Shown: positions 9,380-19,249 of the stretch, piece by piece | Position numbering within the stretch: the stretch's first letter is position 1 | How the letters are laid out: each line of letters begins with the position of its first letter | Made by a program: the position numbers and the translations under genes | Assembly: GCF_017798165.1 (NCBI RefSeq) | Contig: NZ_CP059068.1 | Coordinates: 1,054,001 to 1,118,000, forward strand | Direction: 5' to 3' | Length of the DNA: 64,000 nt | DNA from: Rhodoferax sp. AJA081-3 | GTDB lineage: Bacteria > Pseudomonadota > Gammaproteobacteria > Burkholderiales > Burkholderiaceae_C | The notes under the pieces: generated by a model | Seen by the model: only the letters and a program-made list of their open reading frames with translations | Databases searched by the model: none | Told to the model about the DNA's origin: nothing

Positions 9380-10044
9380 GCCAGCAACCTGCTTTTCTGG
9401 GTACGTGCCAACTCGCGCAAGGCCTCGCGCTGGCGCAACAGATGGGTGCGCATGGCGGCGTCGGCCGCTTCGCCATCACGCGCCTTGATGGCGGCAAACA
9501 CGGCCAGGTGCTCACTCAGGCTTTGCTCCAACCGGCCGGGTGCATGCAGCTGCTGCAGGCGGGCCAGCTTCAGAATCTTGCGCAGGTCGGCAATCACCTG
9601 GGCCAGCCAGCGGTTGTTGGCCAAGGTGATGATGGCCTCGTGGATCTGGTAGTTGACGGCGTAGTAATCGGTGATGCGTTTGGCACTGGCGTGATGCTGC
9701 AGCTGGGTGTGCAGTGTTTCCAGCGCGGCGATGTCGGCGTCTGTCGCGTTGCGGGTCGCCTCCAGCGCGCAGCGCCCTTCCAGCAGCGCGATCACGGGGA
9801 ATATTTCATCCAGGTCCTGCTCGGTCACCTGGCTCACAAAGCTGCCGCGCCGTGGCTCGTGGCGCACCAGGCCTTCGGCGGCCAGTACCTTGAGCGCTTC
9901 ACGCAATGGCGTGCGTGAGATGGCCAGATCCGCACACAAGGCCACTTCATCGATAAAACTGCCGGGCGCCAACTGGCCATCAAAAATCCGCGCACGCAGG
10001 CCATCGGCAACGGTGTCGTGCAAGGAGTTGTGGATCAGGCGCAT
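9376..10044 (-). CDS. GntR-family regulator with FCD domain (MatR-like)
   Basis: The 222-residue regulator has an N-terminal winged helix (about 10-70, with LAISRTPLREALKVLAAEGL as recognition region) and an FCD ligand-binding domain (about 80-205). FCD metal-binding positions are consistent with D130, H134 and the later SEHLAVFAAI helix. It is the first gene of the malonate operon and overlaps the decarboxylase gene by four bases. By analogy with MatR it probably represses the operon and is released by malonate or malonyl-CoA. A 36-bp palindrome just upstream is the likely operator. Confidence 0.9.
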   Translation of the reverse strand: MRLIHNSLHDTVADGLRARIFDGQLAPGSFIDEVALCADLAISRTPLREALKVLAAEGLVRHEPRRGSFVSQVTEQDLDEIFPVIALLEGRCALEATRNATDADIAALETLHTQLQHHASAKRITDYYAVNYQIHEAIITLANNRWLAQVIADLRKILKLARLQQLHAPGRLEQSLSEHLAVFAAIKARDGEAADAAMRTHLLRQREALRELARTQKSRLLA

Positions 10045-10060
10045 GGGAATGGAGGTTCGC

Positions 10061-10096
10061 TAATTCACCATAATTTCCTGTAATTATGGGTAATTA
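10061..10096. promoter_or_regulatory. Probable operator of the GntR/malonate operon
   Basis: A 36-bp imperfect palindrome lies 17 bases upstream of the GntR start. The arms TAATTCACCATAATT and AATTATGGGTAATTA agree in 13 of 15 positions with a 6-base centre; the inner CCATAATT/AATTATGG is perfect. It is AT-rich in a GC-rich background. The position suits autoregulation of the operon; binding itself is inferred. Confidence 0.65.
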
Positions 10097-10112
10097 CTGG
10101 TTCGCCGTAAAG

Positions 10113-10133
10113 AGCCCGGAGACCGTCCGGGAT
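10113..10133 (-). terminator. Weak hairpin after lgt
   Basis: On the minus strand a CCCGG-7-CCGGG hairpin lies just after the lgt stop and is followed by CTCTTT rather than a clean T run. It may be a weak terminator or only a chance palindrome. Confidence 0.35.
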
Positions 10134-10155
10134 GGGGATTTACCCTAGATTGGCT

Positions 10156-10968
10156 TCACGTGCGCGCAGAGCGACGGCTGGCCCAAAGCCAAAGGCCGAT
10201 ACCGCCCACGATCATGGGCACACAGAGCCACTGCCCCATGCTCATGCCCAGGCTGAGCAGCCCCAGGTGGGCATCGGGCTCGCGGAAAAACTCGGCAATA
10301 AAACGCATCACGCCATAACCAAACAGGAAGGCAGCCGCAACCTGGCCCTGTTTGCGCTCGGTGCGCGCATAGAGCCACAGCAGCACAAACAGCAGCAAAC
10401 CTTCCAGCAGAAACTGGTACACCTGCGAGGGGTGGCGTGGCAGGTCACCCGCACCACGGAACACCATGCCCCACGGCAGGCTGGGGTCGGCCAGTCGACC
10501 CCACAGCTCACCGTTGATGAAATTGCCGACCCGCCCGGCCGCCAGACCGGTGGGCACACAGGGCGCCACAAAATCCGCCACCTGCCAGAACGACCGCTTG
10601 CGCGAGATGCCAAACCACACCATGGCCACAATCACCCCCAACATGCCGCCGTGGAAGCTCATGCCGCCCTGCCACACATAAAACACTTCCAGTGGGTGGG
10701 CCAGGTAATAGGCCGGTTTGTAAAACAGGCAATACCCGATGCGCCCGCCCAGCACCACACCCATGACCCCCATGAACAGAATATCTTCCACGTCACGGCT
10801 GACCCAGGCATTGGGGCCCTTGGTGGCCGCAAATGGCAGGTGCCGCAAACGCAGGCGCCCCAAAAATACAAACAGGGCAAAGGCCGCCAGGTAAGTCAGG
10901 CCGTACCAATGGATGGCGAGTGGGCCGAGTTGCAGGGCTACGGGGTCGATTTGGGGATGGATGAGCAT
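10156..10968 (-). CDS. lgt: Prolipoprotein diacylglyceryl transferase
   Basis: The 270-residue inner-membrane enzyme transfers diacylglycerol from phosphatidylglycerol to the lipobox cysteine of prolipoproteins. About seven membrane segments are visible. The Lgt signature is present as [14 protein letters not shown], and the HGGMLG segment carries the conserved His. The start [11 protein letters not shown] is the usual Lgt N-terminus; a much longer open frame upstream is antisense to the next gene. It is transcribed away from the DUF4124 gene, with 49 bases between the two starts, so the promoters must be compact. Confidence 0.97.
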   Translation of the reverse strand: MLIHPQIDPVALQLGPLAIHWYGLTYLAAFALFVFLGRLRLRHLPFAATKGPNAWVSRDVEDILFMGVMGVVLGGRIGYCLFYKPAYYLAHPLEVFYVWQGGMSFHGGMLGVIVAMVWFGISRKRSFWQVADFVAPCVPTGLAAGRVGNFINGELWGRLADPSLPWGMVFRGAGDLPRHPSQVYQFLLEGLLLFVLLWLYARTERKQGQVAAAFLFGYGVMRFIAEFFREPDAHLGLLSLGMSMGQWLCVPMIVGGIGLWLWASRRSART

Positions 10969-11017
10969 GCTAGTATTTTGCACGCAAGCCCGAGGGGCTT
11001 CTTTACGGAAGATAGAT

Positions 11018-11527
11018 ATGCGTCTTGTCTCGGGTTTACTGGCGTTGGTGGGGGTGGCGGCTGCACCATTGGCACATGCCCAGGTCTTCAAATGCACGGA
11101 GGCCGATGGCAAAACCGTGTATTCACAAGCGCCCTGCACCAAGGCCGACAACAAGGAAAAAGTTGTCAAGCTGATGGATGCACCACTGACAGACTCCACA
11201 CCTTCCGAGGCCAAGAGCGGCAACTACAACCAGGCCAACATCAACTCCGCGCCCGACACACCAGCCAAAAATTACCAAAAGCCGCCGTCCAACCGCTTGC
11301 GCCAGTTCCCGCAAACGCCCGTCAACACTGGCCCGACCAACGAACAACTGATAGCCGAATGCGAGGCGAACAAAGGTGCGCGTTGCAGCAGTGCCGCAGA
11401 AATCGCCTACCGCAGGCAAGAAAAGCGCACACCCAGTGCCCAGGAACAGGCCACGATCCAGGCCGCCATCCGCGCGCGCCGGGAGCGTGAAGAAAACGAA
11501 CTCCGCAACCGCCACTTCAGGCGTTAA
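11018..11527 (+). CDS. DUF4124-domain periplasmic protein
   Basis: The 169-residue protein starts with a signal peptide ([21 protein letters not shown]). A DUF4124 module follows, recognised by [19 protein letters not shown]. The middle is Pro/Asn-rich and the C-terminal third is charged and probably helical ([18 protein letters not shown]). Two Cys pairs could form disulfides in the periplasm. Function is unknown. It ends within the last four bases of the convergent LysR gene. Confidence 0.85.
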   Translation: MRLVSGLLALVGVAAAPLAHAQVFKCTEADGKTVYSQAPCTKADNKEKVVKLMDAPLTDSTPSEAKSGNYNQANINSAPDTPAKNYQKPPSNRLRQFPQTPVNTGPTNEQLIAECEANKGARCSSAAEIAYRRQEKRTPSAQEQATIQAAIRARREREENELRNRHFRR

Positions 11528-12519
11528 ACCAGCGGTGGCGTTCCAGCAAGGGCTGGTGCAAACGCCAGAAAACGCTCCAGCACCGGGTTGGAACGGGCCC
11601 ACACCAGACTGGTTTCGCACTGCGGCACGGCCCCCGTCACCCTGCGGTAGACCACACCCGGCCGCTGGAACTGCTGCACGCTGGATGGCACCCAGGCCAG
11701 GCCCAGGCCTGCGGATACCAGGTTCACGATGGTCTGCATCTGGATCGCCTCTTGCGCCACCTGCGGCAGGCGCCCTGCCCCGTGGTACAGCGCAAACACC
11801 GCGTCATACAAGGAGGGCGCGATATGCCGTGGAAAGATCACCAGCGGCTCGCCCAACACCGCATCCAGCGTCAACTCCGCTTGGCTGGCCAGCACATGCT
11901 GCTGCGGCAGTGCCACAACCAGAGGCTCGCTGGTGATCAACTGGCTTGCCAACGCAGCGGGGGCAAAACCCGGCGCATGCAGCATAAAGCCGGCGTCCAT
12001 CTCACCGCGCTCCATGGCCTGCAGTTGCACGTCTCCCGTGGCTTCCATCAGATCCAGTTGTACGCCCGGGTGGCGCTCGCGCAGCGCCCGCACCCACTCG
12101 GGCAACAAGGCGAAACCCACCGTGGACACAAACCCCAGGCGCAGACGGCCCAGTTCACCCGTGGCGGCGGCCCGGGCGTGGGCGGGCAGTGCCTGGGCGC
12201 GCTGCAGCAGTTCGCGCACCTCGGGTACCAGCGCGGCGCCGGCCGGGGTCAGGGCCACGTAGCGTTTGGTGCGGTCAAACAGGCGCACCTGCAGCCGCTC
12301 TTCCAGCAGCGCAATAGCCTGGGTCAACGGCGGCTGGGACATGTGCAGCCGAAGCGCAGCGCGGCCAAAATGTAATTCCTCCGCCACGGCCAAAAACTGG
12401 CGCCAAACGCGCAAGCCAATAAGACCCCCACGTTCGCTCACTTCGTGTGGCTCTCTGCCCCCCGAGGGTGCGCCCTTCGCCTTGGGGCGGCCCGGCGGCG
12501 AAATATTATGCTCATTCAT
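11524..12519 (-). CDS. LysR-family transcriptional regulator, divergent from ilvD
   Basis: This LysR-type regulator has an N-terminal winged helix (LRVWRQFLAVAEELHFGRAA, LHMSQPPLTQAIALLE) and a periplasmic-binding-protein-like effector domain (about 120-325). The start is uncertain. The called ATG gives 331 residues, but residues 6-32 are encoded by a dispersed repeat (12423-12501) and have no counterpart in the family. A TTG at 12414, preceded by GGGGGT, would give a normal LysR N-terminus, and a GTG at 12525 is also in frame. A LysR-type palindrome covers the upstream starts. It is divergent from ilvD, which it may control. Confidence 0.88.
   Translation of the reverse strand: MNEHNISPPGRPKAKGAPSGGREPHEVSERGGLIGLRVWRQFLAVAEELHFGRAALRLHMSQPPLTQAIALLEERLQVRLFDRTKRYVALTPAGAALVPEVRELLQRAQALPAHARAAATGELGRLRLGFVSTVGFALLPEWVRALRERHPGVQLDLMEATGDVQLQAMERGEMDAGFMLHAPGFAPAALASQLITSEPLVVALPQQHVLASQAELTLDAVLGEPLVIFPRHIAPSLYDAVFALYHGAGRLPQVAQEAIQMQTIVNLVSAGLGLAWVPSSVQQFQRPGVVYRRVTGAVPQCETSLVWARSNPVLERFLAFAPALAGTPPLV
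12423..12501 (-). repeat. Dispersed repeat family 2, copy 1 (5' part of LysR gene)
   Basis: Read on the minus strand it runs CGCCGGGCCGCCCCAAGG, then CCCTCGGGGGGCAG, CCACACGAAGTG and AACGTGGGGGTC. A second copy with the same order of blocks follows ilvD at 14366-14464. Here it either encodes an N-terminal extension of the regulator or forms its 5' leader. Confidence 0.75.
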
Positions 12520-12532
12520 ATGCACTGCATAT
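12518..12532. promoter_or_regulatory. Probable LysR-type operator (T-N11-A palindrome)
   Basis: ATATGCA-C-TGCATAT is a perfect 7-1-7 palindrome and contains the T-N11-A pattern of LysR-type binding sites. It lies between the divergent LysR gene and ilvD and covers the upstream candidate start codons of the regulator. Confidence 0.55.
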
Positions 12533-12631
12533 TAATACACGCTATTAAATATATTTGATCAAGTGTTTGGGGCGATGCATACTTTGCGCCTGCCCAAAAG
12601 CATCCTCCAACCATTCGACGAGACAAGCACC

Positions 12632-14326
12632 ATGACCACCAAACCCATCGTCCTGAACCCCCGCAGCAAAAACATCACCGAGGGCAAGAGCCGCGCGCCC
12701 AATCGCTCCATGTACTACGCCATGGGTTACGAAGAGGGTGATTTCAAGAAGCCCATGGTCGGTGTGGCCAACGGCCATAGCACCATTACCCCTTGCAACA
12801 GCGGTTTGCAAAAGCTGGCAGACGCGGCGATTGCCGGTATTGAAGAAGCGGGTGGCAACGCGCAGGTGTTTGGCACCCCCACCATCTCCGACGGCATGGC
12901 CATGGGCACCGAGGGTATGAAGTATTCGCTGGTCAGCCGCGAAGTGATTTCCGACTGCATCGAGACCTGCGTGCAGGGACAGTGGATGGATGGCGTGGTC
13001 GTGGTCGGTGGCTGTGATAAGAACATGCCCGGCGGCCTGATGGGCATGCTGCGCGCCAACGTGCCCGCTATTTATGTATACGGCGGCACCATCCTGCCCG
13101 GCAGCTACAAAGGCAAAGACCTGAACATCGTCAGCGTGTTTGAAGCCGTCGGCGAAAACGCTGCGGGCCGCATGAGCGACGAAGACCTGCTCCAGATCGA
13201 GCGCCGCGCCATCCCCGGCACCGGCTCCTGCGGCGGCATGTACACCGCCAACACCATGTCGTCTGCCTTCGAGGCGCTGGGCATTTCGCTGATTTATTCC
13301 AGCACGATGGCCAACCCCCATGACGAGAAAATGAACTCGGCCAAAGAATCGGCCAAGGTACTGGTGGAAGCCATCAAGAAGGACCTGAAGCCACGCGACA
13401 TCGTGACGCGCAAGAGCATCGAAAACGCTGTGGCTGTCATCATGGCTACCGGCGGCTCCACCAACGCGGTGCTGCACTTCCTGGCCATTGCCCACGCGGC
13501 GGGCGTGGAGTGGACCATTGACGACTTCGAACGTGTGCGTGTCAAGACACCCGTGCTGTGCGACCTGAAACCCTCTGGCAAATACCTGGCTGTGGACCTG
13601 CACCGCGCCGGTGGCATCCCCCAAGTGATGAAGACCCTGTTGGCCGCGGGCCTGCTGCACGGCGACTGCATCACCATCACCGGCCAGACCGTCGCCGAAG
13701 TGCTGAAAGACATTCCCGATGTGCCACGCGCCGACCAGGATGTGATTCGCCCCATCGACAACCCGATGTACAAACAGGGCCACTTGGCAATCCTCAAGGG
13801 CAACCTGAGCCCCGAGGGCGCAGTGGCCAAGATCACCGGCCTGAAGAACCCGGTGATGACCGGCCCGGCCCGCTGTTTTGACGACGAACAATCCGCGCTG
13901 AAGGCCATTCTGGACAACAAGATTGTCCCCGGCGATGTGATGGTGCTGCGCTACCTGGGCCCCAAGGGCGGCCCGGGCATGCCCGAAATGCTGGCGCCCA
14001 CCGGAGCACTGATTGGTCAGGGCCTGGGCGAAAGTGTGGGCCTGATCACGGATGGCCGCTTCTCTGGCGGAACCTGGGGCATGGTGGTGGGCCACGTGGC
14101 GCCGGAGGCCGCAGCCGGTGGTGTAATTGCGCTGGTGCAAGAGGGTGACTCCATCACCATTGATTCACGCCAGTTGATTCTGGAACTCAATGTGCCCGAG
14201 GCTGAGCTGGCTAAACGCCGTGCAGCGTGGACAGCGCCCGCCCCCCGTTACAACCGCGGCGTGCAGGCCAAATTTGCGTTTAATGCGTCCAGTGCGAGCA
14301 AGGGCGCGGTGCTGGACAACTACTGA
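12632..14326 (+). CDS. ilvD: Dihydroxy-acid dehydratase
   Basis: The 564-residue enzyme dehydrates 2,3-dihydroxy acids to 2-keto acids in valine and isoleucine synthesis, using an Fe-S cluster. Cluster and signature cysteines are in [13 protein letters not shown] and [14 protein letters not shown], and the C-terminal [16 protein letters not shown] motif is intact. The ATG before TTKPIVLNP is chosen because the further-upstream ATG adds a segment not found in the family. It is divergent from a LysR gene. The other ilv genes lie 35 kb away, so this gene has its own control. Confidence 0.97.
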   Translation: MTTKPIVLNPRSKNITEGKSRAPNRSMYYAMGYEEGDFKKPMVGVANGHSTITPCNSGLQKLADAAIAGIEEAGGNAQVFGTPTISDGMAMGTEGMKYSLVSREVISDCIETCVQGQWMDGVVVVGGCDKNMPGGLMGMLRANVPAIYVYGGTILPGSYKGKDLNIVSVFEAVGENAAGRMSDEDLLQIERRAIPGTGSCGGMYTANTMSSAFEALGISLIYSSTMANPHDEKMNSAKESAKVLVEAIKKDLKPRDIVTRKSIENAVAVIMATGGSTNAVLHFLAIAHAAGVEWTIDDFERVRVKTPVLCDLKPSGKYLAVDLHRAGGIPQVMKTLLAAGLLHGDCITITGQTVAEVLKDIPDVPRADQDVIRPIDNPMYKQGHLAILKGNLSPEGAVAKITGLKNPVMTGPARCFDDEQSALKAILDNKIVPGDVMVLRYLGPKGGPGMPEMLAPTGALIGQGLGESVGLITDGRFSGGTWGMVVGHVAPEAAAGGVIALVQEGDSITIDSRQLILELNVPEAELAKRRAAWTAPAPRYNRGVQAKFAFNASSASKGAVLDNY

Positions 14327-14365
14327 GGCGACCCGCGCAGCGGCGGGGCGTGGGGGTCATGGGTT

Positions 14366-14464
14366 CACCGCCGGGCCGTCCCAAGGTGTGGACTTGGGGT
14401 TTTGCCAAACGCGGCCCCCTCGGGGGGCAGGAAGCCACACGCAGTGGGCGACCGTGGGGGCCAC
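14366..14464 (+). repeat. Dispersed repeat family 2, copy 2 (after ilvD)
   Basis: The blocks CGCCGGGCCGTCCCAAGG, CCCCCTCGGGGGGCAG, GAAGCCACACGCAGTG and CCGTGGGGGCC match copy 1 in order, with a longer insert after the first block. A fragment GGCGTGGGGGTC just upstream resembles the right end of another copy. It fills the space between ilvD and the next gene; the CCCCC/GGGGG hairpin could also stop transcription. Confidence 0.75.
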
Positions 14465-14468
14465 ATCT

Positions 14469-14720
14469 CTAGCGCTTTTTCTTTTTCTTCGCGCTCAAGA
14501 ACCCCATGGCTTCGCGGTTGCGGTCAATACGTTCCTGCTTGCGGCGGTCCATTGCCTCCATCTCTTTGCGTTTGGTGTAGCCGGTGGCGTCCGCCCAGGC
14601 CCACCAGGCCAGAGCCAGCCCAAAGGGCGACAAGATGATCCACCAGTCCCACAAAGCAACAGGGCCGATTTCCAGATATTTCAGGGCCATAAAAAGCACG
14701 CCCAAACCGACGAAATACAT
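14469..14720 (-). CDS. Small Trp-rich membrane protein
   Basis: The 83-residue protein starts MYFVGLGVLFMALKYL and has two membrane segments with several Trp residues (LWDWWIILSPFG and LAWWAWADATGY), followed by a charged helix and a Lys-rich tail. This matches the small Trp-rich protein family (TIGR04438) of Burkholderiales. Function is unknown. Longer frames upstream add unrelated sequence. Confidence 0.85.
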   Translation of the reverse strand: MYFVGLGVLFMALKYLEIGPVALWDWWIILSPFGLALAWWAWADATGYTKRKEMEAMDRRKQERIDRNREAMGFLSAKKKKKR

Positions 14721-14799
14721 AGCAGACTCCTGATTCGTTTTCGCGTCCATCGTAACCCAGCCAGTCCCATCATGGCTCCCCGATAGCTGCGCCAGGGCC

Positions 14800-14823
14800 A
14801 AAAAAAGCCCGCAACAGCGGGCT
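14800..14823 (-). terminator. Rho-independent terminator of acs
   Basis: On the minus strand AGCCCGC-TGTT-GCGGGCT is followed by a run of T. It lies 26 bases after the acs stop codon. Confidence 0.85.
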
Positions 14824-14849
14824 CTTGTCAGGACATGCCGCGCAAGCCC

Positions 14850-16847
14850 TTAGTAGGCTTGGCCCAGCTGGTCCAGAATCGCCGGATTTTCCAGCGTAGA
14901 GGTGTCCTGTGTGATGGCCTCGCCCTTGGCCAGCGAGCGCAACAGGCGGCGCATGATCTTGCCGGAGCGGGTCTTGGGCAGGTTTTCTCCAAACCGGATG
15001 TCCTTGGGCTTGGCAATCGGGCCAATCTCTTTGGCCACCCAGTCGCGCAATTCTTTGGCTATCGCCTTGGCCTCGTCGCCCTTGGGCATGGGGCGTTTGA
15101 GCACAACAAACGCGCAAATGGCCTCACCCGTCAGGTCATCCGGGCGGCCCACCACGGCAGCCTCAGCCACCAGGTCGGTCTTGGACACCAGGGCGGACTC
15201 GATTTCCATGGTGCCCATGCGGTGGCCCGACACGTTGAGCACATCGTCAATACGCCCGGTGATGCGGAAATAGCCACGGTCCGCACTGCGCACGGCGCCG
15301 TCGCCAGCCAAGTACAACTTGCCGCCCATTTCTTCCGGAAAATAACTCTTCTTAAAGCGCTCGGGGTCGTTCCAGATGGTGCGGATCATCGACGGCCAGG
15401 GGCGCTTGACGACCAGAATACCGCCAGTGCCGTTAGGGATGGGGTTGCCCACTTCATCCACGATGGCGGCCATGATGCCGGGTAGTGGCAACGTGCAACT
15501 ACCAGGCACCAGCGGTGTGGCGCCAGGCAGTGGCGTCATCATGTGGCCGCCGGTTTCGGTTTGCCAGAAAGTGTCGACGATGGGGCAGTTTTCGTGGCCC
15601 ACGTTTTTGTAGTACCACATCCACGCTTCAGGGTTGATGGGCTCACCCACCGAACCCAAGATGCGCAGGCTGGACAGATCGCTGCGGTCCGGGTGCACGG
15701 CAGCGTCGCCTTCTGCGGCCTTGATCAGCGAGCGGATGGCGGTGGGCGCGGTGTAGAAAATGGTGCACTTGTGGCGCTCGATCATTTGCCAGAAACGCCC
15801 CGCGTTCGGAAACGTGGGCACGCCTTCAAAAATGATCTGCGTGGCTCCCGCTGCTAGCGGGCCATACGCGACATAGGTGTGGCCGGTGATCCAGCCAATG
15901 TCTGCGGTACACCAGAATACGTCGGCGGGCTTCAGGTCAAACGTCCAGTCCATCGTGAGCTTGGCCCACAACAGGTAGCCGCCCGTGGAGTGCTGCACAC
16001 CCTTGGGTTTGCCGGTGGAACCGGAGGTGTAGAGGATGAAAAGCGGGTGTTCGGCGCCCACCGGCACCGGTGCACATTCCGTGCTTTTGCCCGCCAGGGC
16101 CTCGGTGAACGTCTTGTCGCGGCCAGCCACCATATTGCAGGCGGTACCCGTGCGCTGGTACACATACACGTGCCGGATGGATTCGCAACCGCCCATGGCC
16201 AGGCCTTCGTCCACGATGGCTTTCAAGGGCAACTCCTTGCCACCGCGCATCTGGTAATTGGCGGTGATAACGGCTACCGCGCCCGCGTCGATGATGCGCT
16301 CCTGCAATGCCTTGGCCGAGAACCCGCCAAACACTACGCTGTGGGTGGCGCCAATGCGGGCGCAGGCCTGCATGGCAATCACACCCTCCAGTGTCATGGG
16401 CATGTAGACCAGCACGCGGTCACCCTTCTGGATGCCATCGGCCTTCAGGGCATTGGCAAACTGGCTCACACGTGCCAGCAGCTCCTTGTAGGTGGTCTTG
16501 GTGACGGTGCCGTCATCGGCTTCAAAGATGACTGCCGTCTTGTTTTCCGTCGGCGTGCCCATGTGTTTGTCCAGGCAATTGGCGCTGGCATTGAGTTCGC
16601 CATCGTCGAACCATTTGTAGAACGGGGCGTTGGACTCGTCCAGCGTGCGCGTGAACGGTTTGTTCCAGACCACGTTTTCGCGGGCCAGTTTGGCCCAGAA
16701 ACCTTCGAAATCGCTTTCTGCCTCTGCACACAAGGTGTTGTAGCCCTCCATGCCCGAGATGCGGGCATTCTTGACCATGCTGTCACTGGGCATGAACACC
16801 CGGTTTTCAATCAGCATGGATTCAATGGCGGACGTGGGGCTGCTCAT
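14850..16847 (-). CDS. acs: Acetyl-CoA synthetase
   Basis: The 665-residue AMP-forming enzyme makes acetyl-CoA from acetate, ATP and CoA. Its motifs are [17 protein letters not shown], the [12 protein letters not shown] adenylate site and [12 protein letters not shown] near the C-terminus, whose Lys is the acetylation-regulated residue in the family. The start has an AGGAGA ribosome site 7 bases ahead; the longer upstream frame is unrelated. Length is as expected for Acs. It is a single gene ending in a strong terminator, divergent from the UPF0114 gene. Confidence 0.97.
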   Translation of the reverse strand: MSSPTSAIESMLIENRVFMPSDSMVKNARISGMEGYNTLCAEAESDFEGFWAKLARENVVWNKPFTRTLDESNAPFYKWFDDGELNASANCLDKHMGTPTENKTAVIFEADDGTVTKTTYKELLARVSQFANALKADGIQKGDRVLVYMPMTLEGVIAMQACARIGATHSVVFGGFSAKALQERIIDAGAVAVITANYQMRGGKELPLKAIVDEGLAMGGCESIRHVYVYQRTGTACNMVAGRDKTFTEALAGKSTECAPVPVGAEHPLFILYTSGSTGKPKGVQHSTGGYLLWAKLTMDWTFDLKPADVFWCTADIGWITGHTYVAYGPLAAGATQIIFEGVPTFPNAGRFWQMIERHKCTIFYTAPTAIRSLIKAAEGDAAVHPDRSDLSSLRILGSVGEPINPEAWMWYYKNVGHENCPIVDTFWQTETGGHMMTPLPGATPLVPGSCTLPLPGIMAAIVDEVGNPIPNGTGGILVVKRPWPSMIRTIWNDPERFKKSYFPEEMGGKLYLAGDGAVRSADRGYFRITGRIDDVLNVSGHRMGTMEIESALVSKTDLVAEAAVVGRPDDLTGEAICAFVVLKRPMPKGDEAKAIAKELRDWVAKEIGPIAKPKDIRFGENLPKTRSGKIMRRLLRSLAKGEAITQDTSTLENPAILDQLGQAY

Positions 16848-17064
16848 GGGGAAGTCTCCTCGGTTATCAGTTTGAACTGGCGCGTATGGTGTTGGACTGC
16901 ACTTACAACTCACTGACTTTACACAACAAAGAAGCACACACGTAACCCCCATCGGCCGGGGGGATTGGGGTACTGCGGGAGCAGGCTTTTACAATGGCTG
17001 TCTTTGCCACCAACCCGCCCCCCGCATGCGCAACACTCCACCGCCCAAAGCCTCACCCCAGTCC

Positions 17065-17646
17065 ATGAACCTGCTGTCACAGGTCATCTTTTCCAGCCGC
17101 TGGTTGCAGCTACCGCTGTACCTGGGACTGATCGCAGCGCAAGCCGTGTACGTGTTTCACTTCTGGGTGGAATTGGTGCACTTGATGGAGGCCGCATTCG
17201 GCAACCAGGAAGCATTGGCTCAACTGGTCAAAAGTATTGGTTACAAGGACTCCCTGGAAGTAACATCCCGGGTGACTGCGCTCAATGAGACCATCATCAT
17301 GCTGGTGGTGCTGGCGTTGATCGACGTGGTGATGATCTCCAACCTGCTGATCATGGTGATTGTTGGCGGCTACGAGACCTTTGTGTCCCGCATGAACCTG
17401 GACGAACACCCCGACCAACCCGAATGGCTGAGCCATGTGAACGCCTCCGTGCTCAAGGTCAAACTCGCCACGGCCATCATTGGTATCAGCTCCATCCACC
17501 TTCTGAAGACTTTTATCAATGCTGACAATTTACAGGAGCATGTGCTGATGTGGCAAACCATCATCCACATCACGTTCTTGTTGTCCGCCATCGCCATTGC
17601 CTACACCGACAAGCTGATGTCGCATTCGCCGACCAACAACCATTAA
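17065..17646 (+). CDS. UPF0114 (YqhA) family membrane protein
   Basis: The 193-residue inner-membrane protein has four hydrophobic segments and the family pattern SSRWLQLPLYLGL near the N-terminus, followed by the conserved loop MNLDEHPDQPEWLSHV. The ATG at 17065 aligns the N-terminus with YqhA; an ATG 39 bases upstream would add 13 residues. Function is unknown. It ends 40 bases before the fumarase gene and may share its transcript. Confidence 0.85.
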   Translation: MNLLSQVIFSSRWLQLPLYLGLIAAQAVYVFHFWVELVHLMEAAFGNQEALAQLVKSIGYKDSLEVTSRVTALNETIIMLVVLALIDVVMISNLLIMVIVGGYETFVSRMNLDEHPDQPEWLSHVNASVLKVKLATAIIGISSIHLLKTFINADNLQEHVLMWQTIIHITFLLSAIAIAYTDKLMSHSPTNNH

Positions 17647-17686
17647 TTCACAGCCGCCATTCACATCCTCCGCCGGAACCCACACC

Positions 17687-19246
17687 ATGAGCACCACCAC
17701 CGTTATCCGCCAGGCCGACCTGATCGAATCCGTTGCCGCCGCGCTGCAGTTCATCAGCTACTACCACCCCACCGATTACATCGCCCACCTGGCGCGTGCC
17801 TATGAGCGTGAACAAAGCCCGGCGGCCAAGGACGCGATTGCGCAAATTTTGACCAACAGCAAGATGAGCGCCACGGGCCACCGCCCCATCTGCCAGGACA
17901 CTGGCATCGTCAACGTGTTCCTGAAGGTGGGCATGGACGTGCGCTGGGAAGGCTTCACCGGCTCTTTGGACGACGCGATCAACGAAGGTGTGCGCCAGGG
18001 CTACAACCACCCCGACAACACGCTGCGCGCCAGCGTGGTGGCCGACCCCGAGTTCCTGCGCAAGAACACCAAGGACAACACACCGGCCGTCATCTTCACC
18101 GAGATCGTGCCCGGCAACACCGTGGACGTAACGGTGGCCGCCAAGGGTGGTGGCTCGGAGAACAAGAGCAAGATGTACATGCTCAACCCCGGCGACAGCG
18201 TGGTGGACTGGGTGCTGAAAACCGTGCCGACCATGGGCGCCGGTTGGTGCCCACCGGGCATGCTGGGCATCGGTATTGGCGGCACAGCCGAGAAAGCCGT
18301 GCTGATGGCCAAGGAGAGCCTGATGGACGACCTGGACATGTACGAACTGCAAGCCAAGCAGGCCTCTGGTGCAGAACTCGACAACGTGGAAAAGCTGCGC
18401 CTGGAATTGATGGAAAAAGTCAACGCCCTGGGCATTGGTGCCCAAGGCCTAGGCGGCCTGACCACGGTGCTGGACGTCAAGATCAAGATGTACCCCACCC
18501 ACGCCGCCAGCAAGCCGATTGCCATGATCCCCAACTGCGCGGCTACCCGCCATGCGCACTTTGTGCTGGATGGCAGCGGCCCGGTCTACCTGGACCCACC
18601 CTCGCTGGACCTGTGGCCCAACGTGAACTGGAAACCCGACTACGTGAAAAGCAAAAAGGTGGATCTGAACACCCTGACACCCGCCGAAGTGGCGAGCTGG
18701 ACACCGGGCCAGACCCTGCTCTTGAACGGCAAGATGCTGACCGGCCGCGACGCCGCCCACAAGCGTATCCAGCAGATGCTGGCCAAGGGCGAAAAACTAC
18801 CGGTGGACTTCACCAACCGCGTCATCTATTACGTGGGCCCGGTCGATCCGGTCCAGGGCGAGGCCGTTGGCCCTGCCGGCCCCACCACCGCGACGCGTAT
18901 GGACGGTTTCACCGAGATGATGCTGGCCCAGACCGGCCTGATCAGCATGGTCGGCAAGGCAGAGCGTGGCCCGGTTGCTATCGAAGCCATCAAGAAGCAC
19001 AAGAGCGCCTACCTGATGGCCGTGGGCGGCGCCGCCTACCTCGTGAGCAAGGCCATCAAGGCTGCCAAGGTGGTCGGCTTTGAAGACCTGGGCATGGAAG
19101 CCATCTACGAATTCGACGTGGTGGACATGCCGGTCACCGTGGCAGTGGATGCGGGCGGCACCAGCGCCCACATCACCGGCCCGGCAGAATGGCAAAAGAA
19201 AATTGCCACCGGCGAGTTCAAGAATATCCCCGTTACTGCCAACTGA
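17687..19246 (+). CDS. Class I fumarate hydratase (Fe-S)
   Basis: The 519-residue enzyme interconverts fumarate and malate in the TCA cycle. It is a fused alpha-beta class I fumarase of the FumA/FumB type, unlike the heat-stable FumC class. Cluster-binding and signature segments include RPICQDTGIVNVF, NCAATRHAHF and the beta-part segment GPAGPTTATRMDGFTEMM. The start is well supported by length. It is followed only 3 bases later by murI, which suggests joint transcription. Confidence 0.95.
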   Translation: MSTTTVIRQADLIESVAAALQFISYYHPTDYIAHLARAYEREQSPAAKDAIAQILTNSKMSATGHRPICQDTGIVNVFLKVGMDVRWEGFTGSLDDAINEGVRQGYNHPDNTLRASVVADPEFLRKNTKDNTPAVIFTEIVPGNTVDVTVAAKGGGSENKSKMYMLNPGDSVVDWVLKTVPTMGAGWCPPGMLGIGIGGTAEKAVLMAKESLMDDLDMYELQAKQASGAELDNVEKLRLELMEKVNALGIGAQGLGGLTTVLDVKIKMYPTHAASKPIAMIPNCAATRHAHFVLDGSGPVYLDPPSLDLWPNVNWKPDYVKSKKVDLNTLTPAEVASWTPGQTLLLNGKMLTGRDAAHKRIQQMLAKGEKLPVDFTNRVIYYVGPVDPVQGEAVGPAGPTTATRMDGFTEMMLAQTGLISMVGKAERGPVAIEAIKKHKSAYLMAVGGAAYLVSKAIKAAKVVGFEDLGMEAIYEFDVVDMPVTVAVDAGGTSAHITGPAEWQKKIATGEFKNIPVTAN

Positions 19247-19249
19247 GCC

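Noticed and set aside
12545..14140. A 531-codon open frame opposite ilvD
   Set aside because: It is antisense to the strongly conserved ilvD gene, rich in His/Gln/Val as expected from reverse reading of GC-rich codons, and has no recognisable domain.
15879..16916. A 345-codon open frame opposite acs
   Set aside because: Antisense shadow of acetyl-CoA synthetase; composition is unlike a real protein and no motif is visible.
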